Positions 1 to 9,080 of a stretch of 64,000 bases of DNA are shown piece by piece. The number at the start of each line of letters is the position of its first letter. Position 1 is the stretch's first letter. The position numbers were made by a program, and so were the translations under genes. The stretch lies in contig NZ_AOLW01000024.1 of NCBI RefSeq assembly GCF_000336615.1, forward strand, positions 196,444 to 260,443. Reading direction: 5' to 3'. The notes under the pieces are model-generated. The model saw only the letters and a program-made list of their open reading frames with translations. It was not told the DNA's origin and searched no databases. The DNA comes from Haloarcula amylolytica JCM 13557. GTDB lineage: Archaea > Halobacteriota > Halobacteria > Halobacteriales > Haloarculaceae.

Positions 1-1387
1 AACCGGCGTCCCAGACGACGACCGCACCGACCAGCCCCGCGAGCACCAGCCACGCCGAGGTGTCAAGCGTCGCCGCGAACGCGCTCGCACCGAACAGGCC
101 GGCCGCGGCGAGCGTGACGCCGGCCGTCCGCTCACGCAGATAATTCGTCGCCAGCGCCAGCCACAGCTGTCCAACTGCGCCGACGACGGTAAACAGCGCC
201 ACGACGGCCAGTGACAGCGTGACGGTCTCGGGGCCGTACACGTCCAGTATCGGAACGAAGAACTGTTCGGCGGCCGCCGCGGCCGGCGTCGCCCGGAGCG
301 CCGTTTCGATGGCATCGACTGCCGGCCCCGCGACCCCCACCGCGGCGAGCGTGATGACGCCGCCGCCGACGTACGGTGCGAGAACGGTCCCGACGCGGTC
401 GGCCGAACTCTGGACCGTCCGCCGGAGGAACCAGACAGCCACCGAGACGGCCGTCCCAGTGAGGAACAGCCACCAGAGGAGCCCGCGGAGGCCCGGCGCG
501 GCCGTAACTGTGACGAGCAGGTCGTACAGCCCGACAGGGAGCAGTTCGGCCATGGGTTCCTGACCGAGGCCCAGTTCGAACAGGCCGGCGACCGGTGCGA
601 CCAGCAAGGCGAGCCGGCCCGTCCACCGGAGCGTTCGCTCGACGGCGGCGACGGCCCTGTCGACGTCGGGCGCGTCGCTCGTCTCCGGGACGAGTTCGGC
701 AAGCGGCAAGGCGTCGAGGCCGCGGGCCAGCGCCGCGGCGGCGAGGGCGAGCAGCAGGCTGAAGATAGCGATGTGCGTCCGCCCGGGAACCGGGTCGAAA
801 ATCGGTTCCAGCACCCGAGTGAGCAGTTCGCCGGTCAGTTGCTGGACGCCCGGCGTCCCAGTGTTGGACTGCAGGAAGTCGACGGCCCCTCGCGTGAACA
901 GCACGAGGGCAACAGCGAACGGAACGGCGGTCGTCCGCACGACGAGGCCGCCGTAGGCCCCAACCCGCTCAGTGTCGACGACGCCGCGGGTGGCCGCGGT
1001 CGCACCGAAGACGGCGGTCAGGCAGCCGAGGACGACGACCACCTGCGACAGCAGTGTGACGACCGCCGGTCGGACGCCAGTCTGCGAGGTGACGGGAAAC
1101 AGTTCGGCGCCGAGCGAGGCGACCGTGCCGCCGGTGGCGACCATGAGCCCGACGGCGACCGGCAGCGCGAGGGCGCTGGCCAGAGCCGTCCCGACCGCCT
1201 GCCAGCGGTCCCAGCCGCTCAGCCACAGCGACAGCGCCAGCAAGACGCCGGTGGCCACGCCGACGAGCGCGGCCCGGTCGGCGGAGACGGTCCCCAGCAG
1301 TCCCGCGACCAGCAGCGCCGTCACGCCGACGACGGTTGCGAGGCTGGTCCAGGGCATCCGGGTCGGGAGTGAGATCGTGTCGTCCAT
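1..1387 (-). CDS. Multi-spanning membrane protein, DUF7519-like (3' part off the left edge)
   Basis: The first 462 residues are visible and read open to the window edge. The protein is a chain of hydrophobic segments rich in Ala, Val, Leu and Gly, with short Arg- or Asp-containing loops, so it is a polytopic membrane protein. I see no catalytic motif. The start ATG lies 2 nt after the stop of the DUF58 gene, so it is the last visible gene of the transglutaminase operon. In haloarchaea a DUF7519 membrane protein usually occupies this place next to DUF58, DUF7269 and transglutaminase genes, and the name rests mainly on that context. Its role is unknown; a part in cell-envelope assembly is inference. 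The C-terminus and the next gene are outside the window. Confidence 0.7.
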   Translation of the reverse strand, partial: MDDTISLPTRMPWTSLATVVGVTALLVAGLLGTVSADRAALVGVATGVLLALSLWLSGWDRWQAVGTALASALALPVAVGLMVATGGTVASLGAELFPVTSQTGVRPAVVTLLSQVVVVLGCLTAVFGATAATRGVVDTERVGAYGGLVVRTTAVPFAVALVLFTRGAVDFLQSNTGTPGVQQLTGELLTRVLEPIFDPVPGRTHIAIFSLLLALAAAALARGLDALPLAELVPETSDAPDVDRAVAAVERTLRWTGRLALLVAPVAGLFELGLGQEPMAELLPVGLYDLLVTVTAAPGLRGLLWWLFLTGTAVSVAVWFLRRTVQSSADRVGTVLAPYVGGGVITLAAVGVAGPAVDAIETALRATPAAAAAEQFFVPILDVYGPETVTLSLAVVALFTVVGAVGQLWLALATNYLRERTAGVTLAAAGLFGASAFAATLDTSAWLVLAGLVGAVVVWDAG

Positions 1388-1389
1388 AG

Positions 1390-2778
1390 TTACACGCTGA
1401 ACAGGTCCGCGAGCGAGGCACGGAGCGCTACGTCGATGGGGCTGTCGAGGTCCCAGTCGATGACGGTCGCGCCGGACAGTTCGGCCCGCTGGAGCCGAGC
1501 AGTGCGTTCGGTGCCGGCGACGGCCGCGCCGAGCGAGTCCCCGCGGGCCAGCGACGGACTGACCAGGGTCGTCGGGTAGTCACGGACCGCAAGTGACGAT
1601 ACCAGCGAGACGGGCCAGTCGTCGGCGGCCGGCGAGAACACGACCACCTGCGCGGTCGGCGGGAGCCGAGCGAGCACGGCGAGCAGGTCCGAGTCCTCGA
1701 TTGTGCCGCCATCAGCTGTCGTCACCTTCACATCTCCGCCCTGGGACTGCTCTGAGGACTCGTCCTCGGACACATCAGCGACATCGGCCGCGTCGGTATC
1801 CGACTGCCGGGCCGCAGCGCGGCCAACGCTATCGAATATCTGTCTCGCGTGGGCGGCCGCGTGGCCGCCCGAGGCGTCGACCCACGCCAGTCCATCGGGA
1901 CCGAGCCCGCCGGGGACATCCTCCGGGGCCAGTCCGACGGCACAGACGCTCGCGACGACGCTGGTCCGGGAGAGGGCATCGAACAGGCGCTCGGCGGCGT
2001 AGGCCGACAGTTCGGCTCCGGTCGGGAACCCGGGCTCCGGTGTCACGCGGGCCGGCGGCCGCGCGTCGACGACCAGCACCGTCCTGACAGCCTGTTCTTC
2101 CCGGTAGTCGATGGTCGTCAGCTCGTCGGTCTTGGCGTAGCGCCGCCAGTCGATGCGGTTGACCGGGTCACCGGGCTGGTAGCTCCGCGTGGAGTGGAAC
2201 TCGAGGCCGCTCCCGCCGGAGTCGGTCGGAAGCGTCCCCGCCCGCGGGAGCGTGGCGTCGGCCATCGGCACTTCGGAGACGGTGTTCGAGCACGTCAGCG
2301 TCCCGTCGCCGGCGACGGGCAGGTCGACGGTCACCTCGTCGCTGGCCGACAGCGTCCGCACCCGCACCGCGGCGGCGCCGAACGTGTAGGTCCCGCGCTT
2401 GGCCATCACGGCGTACGACAGCGTGGCGCTCTCGTTTGGCCGCAGTGACGTACAGAGCCGCGGCGACCCCTCGACGACAGCCAGTTCCTCGGGCACGCCG
2501 TCGATGACCCGCACGTCGGTCAGCGAACTGCTGCCCGTATTGGTCACGGTGAGTTCGACCTCGACCGGTTCGCCGGGCGTCGGCTGGGCGTCGGAGACGG
2601 ACCGTGCCGCCTGCAAGTCGGTTCCCGCCGGCATCCTCGACAACGCGCCGTAGGCGACGTAGATGAGGGGGATTGCGGTCGCCGCGAGCAACAGCGGCTC
2701 GGCGGTCAAAAGCGAGACGCTGACGAGAAACAGCGCCGCCGCGAGGCCGCCGCTCCAGCGCCGCACGCGGCGATGCAT
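1390..2778 (-). CDS. DUF58 domain-containing membrane-anchored protein
   Basis: 462 residues. Two hydrophobic segments (about residues 10-45) are followed by a beta-rich region (about 55-165, CARDB/DUF11-like) and then the DUF58 signature YQPGDPVNRIDWRRYAKT near residues 200-216. The C-terminal half resembles a von Willebrand A-type fold. DUF58 proteins are usually encoded beside MoxR AAA ATPases and TgpA-type transglutaminases and are thought to work with them as a membrane-bound chaperone-like system; the exact role is not known. It lies 2 nt downstream of the DUF7269 gene and 2 nt upstream of the DUF7519 gene, so it is co-transcribed. A Gln/Ser/Asp-rich insert (about 318-345) may be a haloarchaeal surface loop. 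Confidence 0.88.
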   Translation of the reverse strand: MHRRVRRWSGGLAAALFLVSVSLLTAEPLLLAATAIPLIYVAYGALSRMPAGTDLQAARSVSDAQPTPGEPVEVELTVTNTGSSSLTDVRVIDGVPEELAVVEGSPRLCTSLRPNESATLSYAVMAKRGTYTFGAAAVRVRTLSASDEVTVDLPVAGDGTLTCSNTVSEVPMADATLPRAGTLPTDSGGSGLEFHSTRSYQPGDPVNRIDWRRYAKTDELTTIDYREEQAVRTVLVVDARPPARVTPEPGFPTGAELSAYAAERLFDALSRTSVVASVCAVGLAPEDVPGGLGPDGLAWVDASGGHAAAHARQIFDSVGRAAARQSDTDAADVADVSEDESSEQSQGGDVKVTTADGGTIEDSDLLAVLARLPPTAQVVVFSPAADDWPVSLVSSLAVRDYPTTLVSPSLARGDSLGAAVAGTERTARLQRAELSGATVIDWDLDSPIDVALRASLADLFSV

Positions 2779-2780
2779 CG

Positions 2781-3380
2781 TCAGCGCTCACCCCCCGACA
2801 TCCGCTCGATGGCGTCGACCGTCCGGCGGATGCGGCGGCGGCGCTCGCTCTCCGGGTCGAGCCACAGCCGGAGCCGGGCCAGCAACGACTGAGACTCTGT
2901 CGGGGAAAGGAGTGCCGCCGCGACGGCGTCGTCGGTCCACGTCCCTGCGCGTACTGCCTGGTGGGCGGACGCCTGCGAGACACTGCTGCCGACAGCGTAG
3001 GCCGTCGTCGCCGCCGCGGCGAGTCGCTCGGTGACCGTGTCCATCGCCTCGTCGTCGCCCGCAACCGCGTCGTCGATGGCCGCGTCGATGTCGGCGGCGA
3101 ACAGCCGACTCCCCGTGGCCGTCACGTCTTCCGGCGGGGTGTCGATAGCCACGTCGAAGGCGGTCGCCGAGCCACCGCCGAAGAGCCCACCGAGCCAGCC
3201 GGCAAGAACCGCACAGAGCCCAACGGTCAGGCTCCCGGCGAGGAGGGCGGTCGTCGGGGCAACACTGCCGAACACGGCGACCAGGGACTCGCCGGCGGCC
3301 GTCGGCGCAACAATGAGGGCGGCCGCGACGGCGGTCGCCAGCAGCCCCACAGTCCCGAAGACGACCGTTCGCAAGCGCAT
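2781..3380 (-). CDS. DUF7269-like membrane protein of the transglutaminase cluster
   Basis: 199 residues. Two N-terminal transmembrane segments (about 5-27 and 40-65) are followed by an acidic soluble domain ending in an Arg-rich stretch (RLRLWLDPESERRRRIRRT, about residues 168-186). I know no enzymatic motif in it. The start ATG overlaps the stop of the transglutaminase gene by 1 nt, so translation is probably coupled. In haloarchaea a small protein of this shape (DUF7269) sits between the transglutaminase and DUF58 genes, and that is the basis of the name. It may help assemble the membrane complex; this is inference. Confidence 0.7.
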   Translation of the reverse strand: MRLRTVVFGTVGLLATAVAAALIVAPTAAGESLVAVFGSVAPTTALLAGSLTVGLCAVLAGWLGGLFGGGSATAFDVAIDTPPEDVTATGSRLFAADIDAAIDDAVAGDDEAMDTVTERLAAAATTAYAVGSSVSQASAHQAVRAGTWTDDAVAAALLSPTESQSLLARLRLWLDPESERRRRIRRTVDAIERMSGGER

Positions 3381-6157
3381 CAGGGCCGCCCCTCCGTCGC
3401 GTCGTCAGTGTCGTCGGTCGCGCTGGACTGCTGCCCGGCGGCCGCCTCGATAGTCCGAATCGCGTCCTCGACGGCCGCGACGTGCTCCTGTGGGTCTCGC
3501 TGACCGTACTCGACCGCCCGGAACGCGTCCCGGACCGTCCGAACCGCGGCCGGCGGAAGGCCGTCCCGTTCGATGGCGTGGGTCGCGATTTCACCGGGCG
3601 TCCGCATCCAGTACCGACGGAGCGAGACGTGGGTCAGAAAACGCGTCCACGCCTCGCGGATGGTGACGCGGGCCGCGGGCGTTCCGTCGCCCCCGTTCGA
3701 TTCAGTGGTGGAGACGGCCGCCACCGCATCGCTGGCTGCCTCTTCGGCCGCTGAAAGGCGTTCGTTGACCCACACTCGCAACGCGTCGAGCAATGCCGAA
3801 GGGGACCGGCGGCCGGCGAGCAGGTCCCGGAGCGCCGTGACAGTGCGTTCGAGTCGCGTTCGGAGGCGGCCCAGCAGGTCATCGGCCATCACCGCGATGC
3901 CGACGAGCACCCCGACTGCGAGTTCGCGTGCGGCCCGAACCCAGTCCCATACCGTCCCCGGCGTGACGTTTCGCCGACGAGCACCGATGACCGTCCCAGC
4001 GACGAGAACACCGAGAGCGAGCACGACGCCCGCGGCGTTGACGAGCAAGCCACCGACCGTCGTCGTGGCCGTCTGGCCGTACTTCGAAACGGAAATTTCG
4101 GCGCTGGCCGCGAACGGCAGCCCGACCGTCGCCTGACCGGCCGCACCGGTCCGTGCTGTCGGCTCTCCGCCGACGGCAACTGTCGCGTTCGTGACCGGGT
4201 CCCCGCCCATCGTCGCGTTCACCGTCTGGCCAGCGACGGGCAAGGCCAGCGGGAGCGACGGCGACGTTGCCACGGAGAGCCGTTCGAGCGCGACAGTCGT
4301 GTTGCCGCTGACAGCGTCCCGCTCGACGGCAATCGAGGCGTTGCCCGGTTCGGTCGGGAGCGTGAGCGTTGCCCGCCCCCGCCGGTCCGTCGTCGCCTCC
4401 TGCTCGCCGTCGAGCAGCACATCGCCGTCCCGCACCGGGACGCCGTCGACGGTCGCAGTGACAGTCACCTCGCCACCGGTGACCCGCTCGCCGGTGATGC
4501 TCACCGATGCACTCGTGTTCAGTTCGTAGCTCGCGTTCGTCGACTGCTGGGCCTGCGGGCCGGCGACAGCAAACGCGCGAGTGCTGTCCCGCGGGACCGA
4601 CGGGGCGACGAGTGCGTCCTCGTCGTCAGGTGCATCGACGCTAATCGTCAGTTCGTCTTCGTAGGGGACCGTCCCGGAAACGGTGCCGTCCGGCCCCGTC
4701 GTTCCGATCGGCTCACCGTTGAACGAGACAGTCGCGCCCTCGACCGGCGCGCCGTCGCGAGTCACCGTCGCGGCCACCGCCGCGCCCGGCGTCGCCGTCC
4801 GGTTGAGTTCGATGACGAACTCGCCGGACTGGGAGACCGTCTCGCCGTCGCCCGAGTCGCCGGTTTCGTCGCTGTCACCGGTCCCGTCTGCACCTGTCTC
4901 GGTGCCCTCGGTTTCGTCACCGCCAGACTCCTCTCCAGCCCCGTCAGTCGGGGCTTCGGTCTGTGGCTCGTCCGCCGGCGTCCCGACGGCGAACTCTTCG
5001 TCGGGGCTCCCGGACTCCGCGGCGCTGTACTCCTGGCTGCTGTTTTGCATCGCCTGCTGCTCGGATTCCAGACGCTCCTGGCCAGGCGTCGGGTCGAACT
5101 GCACCCAGCCAACGCCCTCGAAGTACACCTCGACCCACGCGTGGGCGTTCATCCCGCGAACGGTGTACTGGTTCTGACCGGTCCGCTCGCCGGTCGAGTA
5201 GCCGACGACATAGCGCGCCGGGATGTCCTGGCTGCGCAACATTACGACCATCGAGGTGGCGAAGTACTCACAGTACCCCTCGTCCATCTGGAAGATGAAC
5301 TCCGAGGCCACGTCGTCTTCGGGCGGCTGGCTGACGTTTAGCGAGTAGTTCTTGTTCGCCTCCAGCCACCCCTCGATGGTCGCCGCCGTCTCGTAGGGCG
5401 AGTCGCTGTCCTCGGTCAGCCGGTCGGTGAACGGCCCCACCTGCGCCGAGGTCGACGCCGGCACGCCCGTGTAGCGCGATTCTATGGCGTCAGGGTAATC
5501 GCGGCCACTCGTCCGCAGCACTTCCGGGTCGTCGGGGGGCGTCACGCTAGTCGCGCTGTATGTCGTTCCGGCGGGCAGCGGCCGCTCGGACGTGACCGCG
5601 CCGTACTCGGTAACCATTACGTCGCCGCGCGAGACGGATTTCGGCCGCCAGACGGTCGGCAGCGACGTGGCGGACTTGGCCAGTCGCACTTCGTAGTCGA
5701 CTGTCGTGTCGGCCATCCCGTCGACCGCCATCGCCCCCTCGTAAGCCTGCGGGTCCGCGCGTCCGTCCCACCCTGTGCCGGTGTAGGTTTCGTACGCGCC
5801 GGTCCGCCAGTACGCCGGTTCCGAACTCGTGACGGTGAAATGCGGCTCCGTGTCCTGTGACTGGTACGGGCTGTCGCCGCTGTCGAGCGAGCCGCCAACA
5901 TCAGTCTGGCTTCCCGGGTTCAGCGCGCCGAGTTGCCCCCCGCTGCCACCGGTCGAGGTTCCCCCAGCCTCCCCGAACGGGTTCTCTTGGGGGAGAGGAA
6001 TAATGGACTCCATCGGGCTCTGTGTCCCACCAGGGGCCAGAATCGGGAGGGTCGCCGTCGCCAGCACCACGGCGACGACACAGACGGCAGTGAGCAGGAC
6101 CCGGAGGTAGTCCCGGTCTGCCGATACGTCGTCGAACGGCGAGTCGTCGGAGCCCAC
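3380..6157 (-). CDS. TgpA-like transglutaminase with DUF4129 C-terminus
   Basis: 925 residues. One N-terminal transmembrane segment (about 20-42) leads to an extracellular part with a papain-like transglutaminase core. The catalytic triad is visible as Cys in GYCEYF (about 295), His in MNAHAWVE (about 339) and Asp in QFDPTPG (about 354). An Asp/Glu/Gly/Ser linker (about 385-440) follows, then Ig-like/carboxypeptidase-regulatory repeats (about 440-690), a second transmembrane segment (about 700-725) and a cytoplasmic DUF4129-type end with RTPGEIA near 853. Classical TgpA proteins carry several N-terminal membrane helices; this one has a single helix. It opens an operon with DUF7269, DUF58 and DUF7519. 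Cross-linking or hydrolysis of envelope protein amides is the family role; the substrate is unknown. Confidence 0.87.
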   Translation of the reverse strand: MGSDDSPFDDVSADRDYLRVLLTAVCVVAVVLATATLPILAPGGTQSPMESIIPLPQENPFGEAGGTSTGGSGGQLGALNPGSQTDVGGSLDSGDSPYQSQDTEPHFTVTSSEPAYWRTGAYETYTGTGWDGRADPQAYEGAMAVDGMADTTVDYEVRLAKSATSLPTVWRPKSVSRGDVMVTEYGAVTSERPLPAGTTYSATSVTPPDDPEVLRTSGRDYPDAIESRYTGVPASTSAQVGPFTDRLTEDSDSPYETAATIEGWLEANKNYSLNVSQPPEDDVASEFIFQMDEGYCEYFATSMVVMLRSQDIPARYVVGYSTGERTGQNQYTVRGMNAHAWVEVYFEGVGWVQFDPTPGQERLESEQQAMQNSSQEYSAAESGSPDEEFAVGTPADEPQTEAPTDGAGEESGGDETEGTETGADGTGDSDETGDSGDGETVSQSGEFVIELNRTATPGAAVAATVTRDGAPVEGATVSFNGEPIGTTGPDGTVSGTVPYEDELTISVDAPDDEDALVAPSVPRDSTRAFAVAGPQAQQSTNASYELNTSASVSITGERVTGGEVTVTATVDGVPVRDGDVLLDGEQEATTDRRGRATLTLPTEPGNASIAVERDAVSGNTTVALERLSVATSPSLPLALPVAGQTVNATMGGDPVTNATVAVGGEPTARTGAAGQATVGLPFAASAEISVSKYGQTATTTVGGLLVNAAGVVLALGVLVAGTVIGARRRNVTPGTVWDWVRAARELAVGVLVGIAVMADDLLGRLRTRLERTVTALRDLLAGRRSPSALLDALRVWVNERLSAAEEAASDAVAAVSTTESNGGDGTPAARVTIREAWTRFLTHVSLRRYWMRTPGEIATHAIERDGLPPAAVRTVRDAFRAVEYGQRDPQEHVAAVEDAIRTIEAAAGQQSSATDDTDDATEGRP

Positions 6158-6385
6158 GTCGGATTACCGTATCGTCCCGTCGCTGTCGGCATAAATCTGC
6201 TGTCAACGGTGGGGATAGTGAGCCCGGGTGTCGCGTTCCGGTGATTGGAAACCCGTGTCGCCACCAACCGCACTCCCGGAGATTTGCCAGCTATGTAGGA
6301 CTGACAGTTCAGGTATGGACGAGTACGTACGGGTCAGACTGCTATTATAAGCGGTTATTGCGAGCGGGCGGGCAGCCCCAGATAC

Positions 6386-7714
6386 ATGACTGTTGACATA
6401 AACGGAGCTGGTACTGGGTCACAGCAATCGGGCTGGCAGGCGTCACGCCGGTCCGTGCTGTCCAGTATCGGTGCCGTAGCGGGCATCGGACTGTTCAGCG
6501 GAACCGGGCAGGCACAGACGGGGGCTGGACTATCGGGGGCAGGAGCGCTGTACCTCGTCACGACGGGAGCCGGACAATCAAACGGGAACGGCAACGGAAC
6601 GGAGTATCTGGTGCTCGACGGCAGCGGCAGCGTCGCGTTCTCGACCGGCGGTACTGCCGATGAGGCGTTCCAGTATGCCTTCGACAACGTGCCGGACAGC
6701 GGCGGGCCCGTTGTCGCTAGCGCCGACACCTTCCGCTTTGGCGGCCCGGCGACGATGGGCGACAACACCGCATTGACCGGACAACAGGGAACCCGGTTCG
6801 TCGTCTCGCAGACGGGAACGGCTGAGGACCCCGCGCCGTCGGAGTCCCAGTCGAACCCGCTGCCGGCCGGCCACGACCTCGTTCGCGTGCGCGGTGACAA
6901 CGTCGCCGTCACCGGCATCGAGTTCGACGCCGACGGAACGCAACTGAACAACCAGGCCATCCAGGCCGACCAGTGCGACGGCGTCTACATCGCCCGCAAC
7001 CGTACGGTGAACGGCTTCCAGATGGCGCTGTCGTTCACGCGATGTACGGGTGTAACAGTCGAACACAACGAGGTCGTCAATCCGAACTGGTACGGTATCA
7101 CCAGCCGGGCCGCACCGACCGGCAGCGACCGCGACCTCCGGCAGTCGAGCGACGTGGTCATCGCCGGCAACCGCGTCGTCGGCGTGAAGTTCAACAACAT
7201 CGCCCCGTACAACGTCTCGAACTTCGCCGTCATCGGCAACGTCGCCGTCGACGGCGGCCACAGCCTCATTGCCTGCTCGCCGGCCCAGCGCGGGACCATC
7301 GTCGGGAACGTCTGCCGGGACCTGACCGAGTTTGCACCCGACCCCGGCGGCGAGGCTGGCATCGAAATCGAGTACAAGGAAACTCACCTCCGGGAGGAGG
7401 TGGCCGGGACCCCCAGAGCCCGGTCGTCCGACATCACTATTTCGGGTAATCAGGTCGACAACTGTCCGGTTGGCATCCTTGCGCGAACGGTCCCAGCGGA
7501 TGCTGACAACACCGACGCACGGAGTGCAGAGCGACCGTACAGTTTCACCATCACGGGCAACACGGTCAGCGACGCCTCAGCGGCCGGCATCCGACTCCGG
7601 TCGGGCAACGCGGGCGTGGTCGCGACGAATACAGTCCGGAACGCCGGGACTGCGGTCGACATCGACGAGGAGTTCACCGCGGACATTGAGCAAGGACTGA
7701 ACGTGACCCGGTAA
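6386..7714 (+). CDS. Tat-exported right-handed beta-helix protein
   Basis: 442 residues. The N-terminus has a twin-arginine signal (SRRSVLSSIG, Arg 21-22) before a hydrophobic core and Ala-rich cleavage region. The body has parallel beta-helix (PbH1) repeats: regularly spaced units such as VAVTGIEFDADG, GVYIARNRTVNG and FTITGNTVSDAS. This fold is found in pectate lyases, NosD-like proteins and surface adhesins. No catalytic signature can be named. The gene stands alone. AT-rich CTATTATAAG at about 6341-6350 lies 36-45 nt upstream, so a short leader is likely. The protein is expected outside the membrane; substrate or partner is unknown. Confidence 0.8.
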   Translation: MTVDINGAGTGSQQSGWQASRRSVLSSIGAVAGIGLFSGTGQAQTGAGLSGAGALYLVTTGAGQSNGNGNGTEYLVLDGSGSVAFSTGGTADEAFQYAFDNVPDSGGPVVASADTFRFGGPATMGDNTALTGQQGTRFVVSQTGTAEDPAPSESQSNPLPAGHDLVRVRGDNVAVTGIEFDADGTQLNNQAIQADQCDGVYIARNRTVNGFQMALSFTRCTGVTVEHNEVVNPNWYGITSRAAPTGSDRDLRQSSDVVIAGNRVVGVKFNNIAPYNVSNFAVIGNVAVDGGHSLIACSPAQRGTIVGNVCRDLTEFAPDPGGEAGIEIEYKETHLREEVAGTPRARSSDITISGNQVDNCPVGILARTVPADADNTDARSAERPYSFTITGNTVSDASAAGIRLRSGNAGVVATNTVRNAGTAVDIDEEFTADIEQGLNVTR

Positions 7715-7771
7715 CAGCGGTTCGAGAGGGGGTTGTAAGATATAAACCGCCGGCCCGCAAACGACACAGCA

Positions 7772-8047
7772 ATGACCGACGACGAGGAGACGGTCCAGTG
7801 CTGGCTGGTCGAACGCTCCAGTTTCGGCGACGAGCGGATGGTGACGCTCATCTACGCGCCCCCGGAGGGCGACCGCCACCTGACCAAGCAGCTCTCACCG
7901 AACCTGCTCAGACGGAAACGGATTACGGCAGCGACGGATGTCGAGGTCGACAAGCTCGAACCCGTAACCGACGAGGAGACGCGGGAGCGCTACGCCACGG
8001 AGGCCCAGCGGATGGCCGAGCGCCACGACCCCGACGCTGAGGTGTAA
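7772..8047 (+). CDS. Small conserved haloarchaeal protein of unknown function
   Basis: 91 residues, acidic, soluble, with no cysteine pair or membrane segment suited to a known motif. The sequence is mixed alpha/beta, with an N-terminal strand region (VQCWLVERSSF) and a charged C-terminal helix (EETRERYATEAQRMAERH). A good TATA element (ATATAAACC, 7739-7747) sits about 28 nt upstream of the ATG, which supports this start and a leaderless transcript. It precedes the ABC exporter genes but has its own promoter. I do not recognise a family with an assigned function. Confidence 0.72.
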   Translation: MTDDEETVQCWLVERSSFGDERMVTLIYAPPEGDRHLTKQLSPNLLRRKRITAATDVEVDKLEPVTDEETRERYATEAQRMAERHDPDAEV

Positions 8048-8141
8048 CCGGCCCTGAGACGGTGTGTGGCCGCGTGCTGACTTTCTTGCGTGATAACTGG
8101 AACACGAAAGACTATACAGGCGGCCGTCACAAACCGGCCGT

Positions 8142-9080
8142 ATGGCAGCGATAGAACTGGATGGCGTCACCAAGCAGTTCGGGAGTCTCACCGCACTGCA
8201 AGGGGTCGACCTCACCGTCGAGGAGGGGGAAATCTTCGGCTTCCTCGGCCCGAACGGGGCCGGGAAGTCGACAACGATCAACATCCTCCTGGATTTCGTC
8301 CGCGCGACCGACGGGTCGGCGACGGTGCTCGGCCACGACATCCACGAAGAACCGAAGCAGATCCGTGCCCGCACTGGAGTCCTCCCCGAAGGCTACGACG
8401 TGTACGACCGGCTCACCGGTCGCCAGCACCTCTCCTTTGTCATCGAATCGAAAGACGCCGACGCTGACGCCGACGAACTGGCCGAACGGGTCGGCATCGC
8501 CGACGCCATCGACCGCAAGGCCGGCGGCTACTCCAAGGGGATGCAACAGCGGCTTGTGCTCGCAATGGCCATCGTCGGCGAGCCCGACCTCCTCATCCTC
8601 GACGAGCCGACGACTGGGCTCGACCCGAACGGCGCACGGCTGATGCGTGAGATCATCCGCGAGGAGAACGAGCGCGGCGCGACCGTCTTCTTCTCCAGTC
8701 ACATCCTCGGCCAGGTCGAGGCCGTCTGTGACACGGTCGGCATCCTCCAGAACGGCCGCCTCATCGCGAAAGACAGCGTCGCCGGGCTGCGCGAGGCCGC
8801 CGCCGGGGACACCGTCCTCCGCGTGACGCTGGCCGACGGCGACGGCACCGACGCCGCGGTCGCGGCTATCGAGGGGCTCGACGAGGTCTCGACCGTGACC
8901 GCGGACGGGACCACGCTCACTGTGGGCTGTGACAGCGACGCGAAGATGGCCGTCCTCAACGCCGTCGAGGAGAGCGGGGGCGAAGTCGCCAACTTCGAGA
9001 CAGAGGAGGCCTCGCTGGATGAGGTGTTCGCCGCCTACACCGAACAGCAAGAACAGGAGCAACCGGAGGTCGACGCATGA
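8142..9080 (+). CDS. ABC transporter ATP-binding protein (ABC-2 type exporter)
   Basis: 312 residues. Walker A GPNGAGKST (residues 36-44), signature motif YSKGMQQR (about 129-136), Walker B LLILDEP (about 150-156) and an H-loop SSHILGQ are intact, so it should hydrolyse ATP. A C-terminal extension (about 215-300) is of the kind found in CcmA/NatA/drug-exporter ATPases. It overlaps the permease gene by 4 nt (ATGA), so the two are co-translated subunits of one exporter. A TATA-like ACTATACA (8111-8118) is placed for a leaderless start at this ATG. The substrate cannot be read from sequence. Confidence 0.93.
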   Translation: MAAIELDGVTKQFGSLTALQGVDLTVEEGEIFGFLGPNGAGKSTTINILLDFVRATDGSATVLGHDIHEEPKQIRARTGVLPEGYDVYDRLTGRQHLSFVIESKDADADADELAERVGIADAIDRKAGGYSKGMQQRLVLAMAIVGEPDLLILDEPTTGLDPNGARLMREIIREENERGATVFFSSHILGQVEAVCDTVGILQNGRLIAKDSVAGLREAAAGDTVLRVTLADGDGTDAAVAAIEGLDEVSTVTADGTTLTVGCDSDAKMAVLNAVEESGGEVANFETEEASLDEVFAAYTEQQEQEQPEVDA

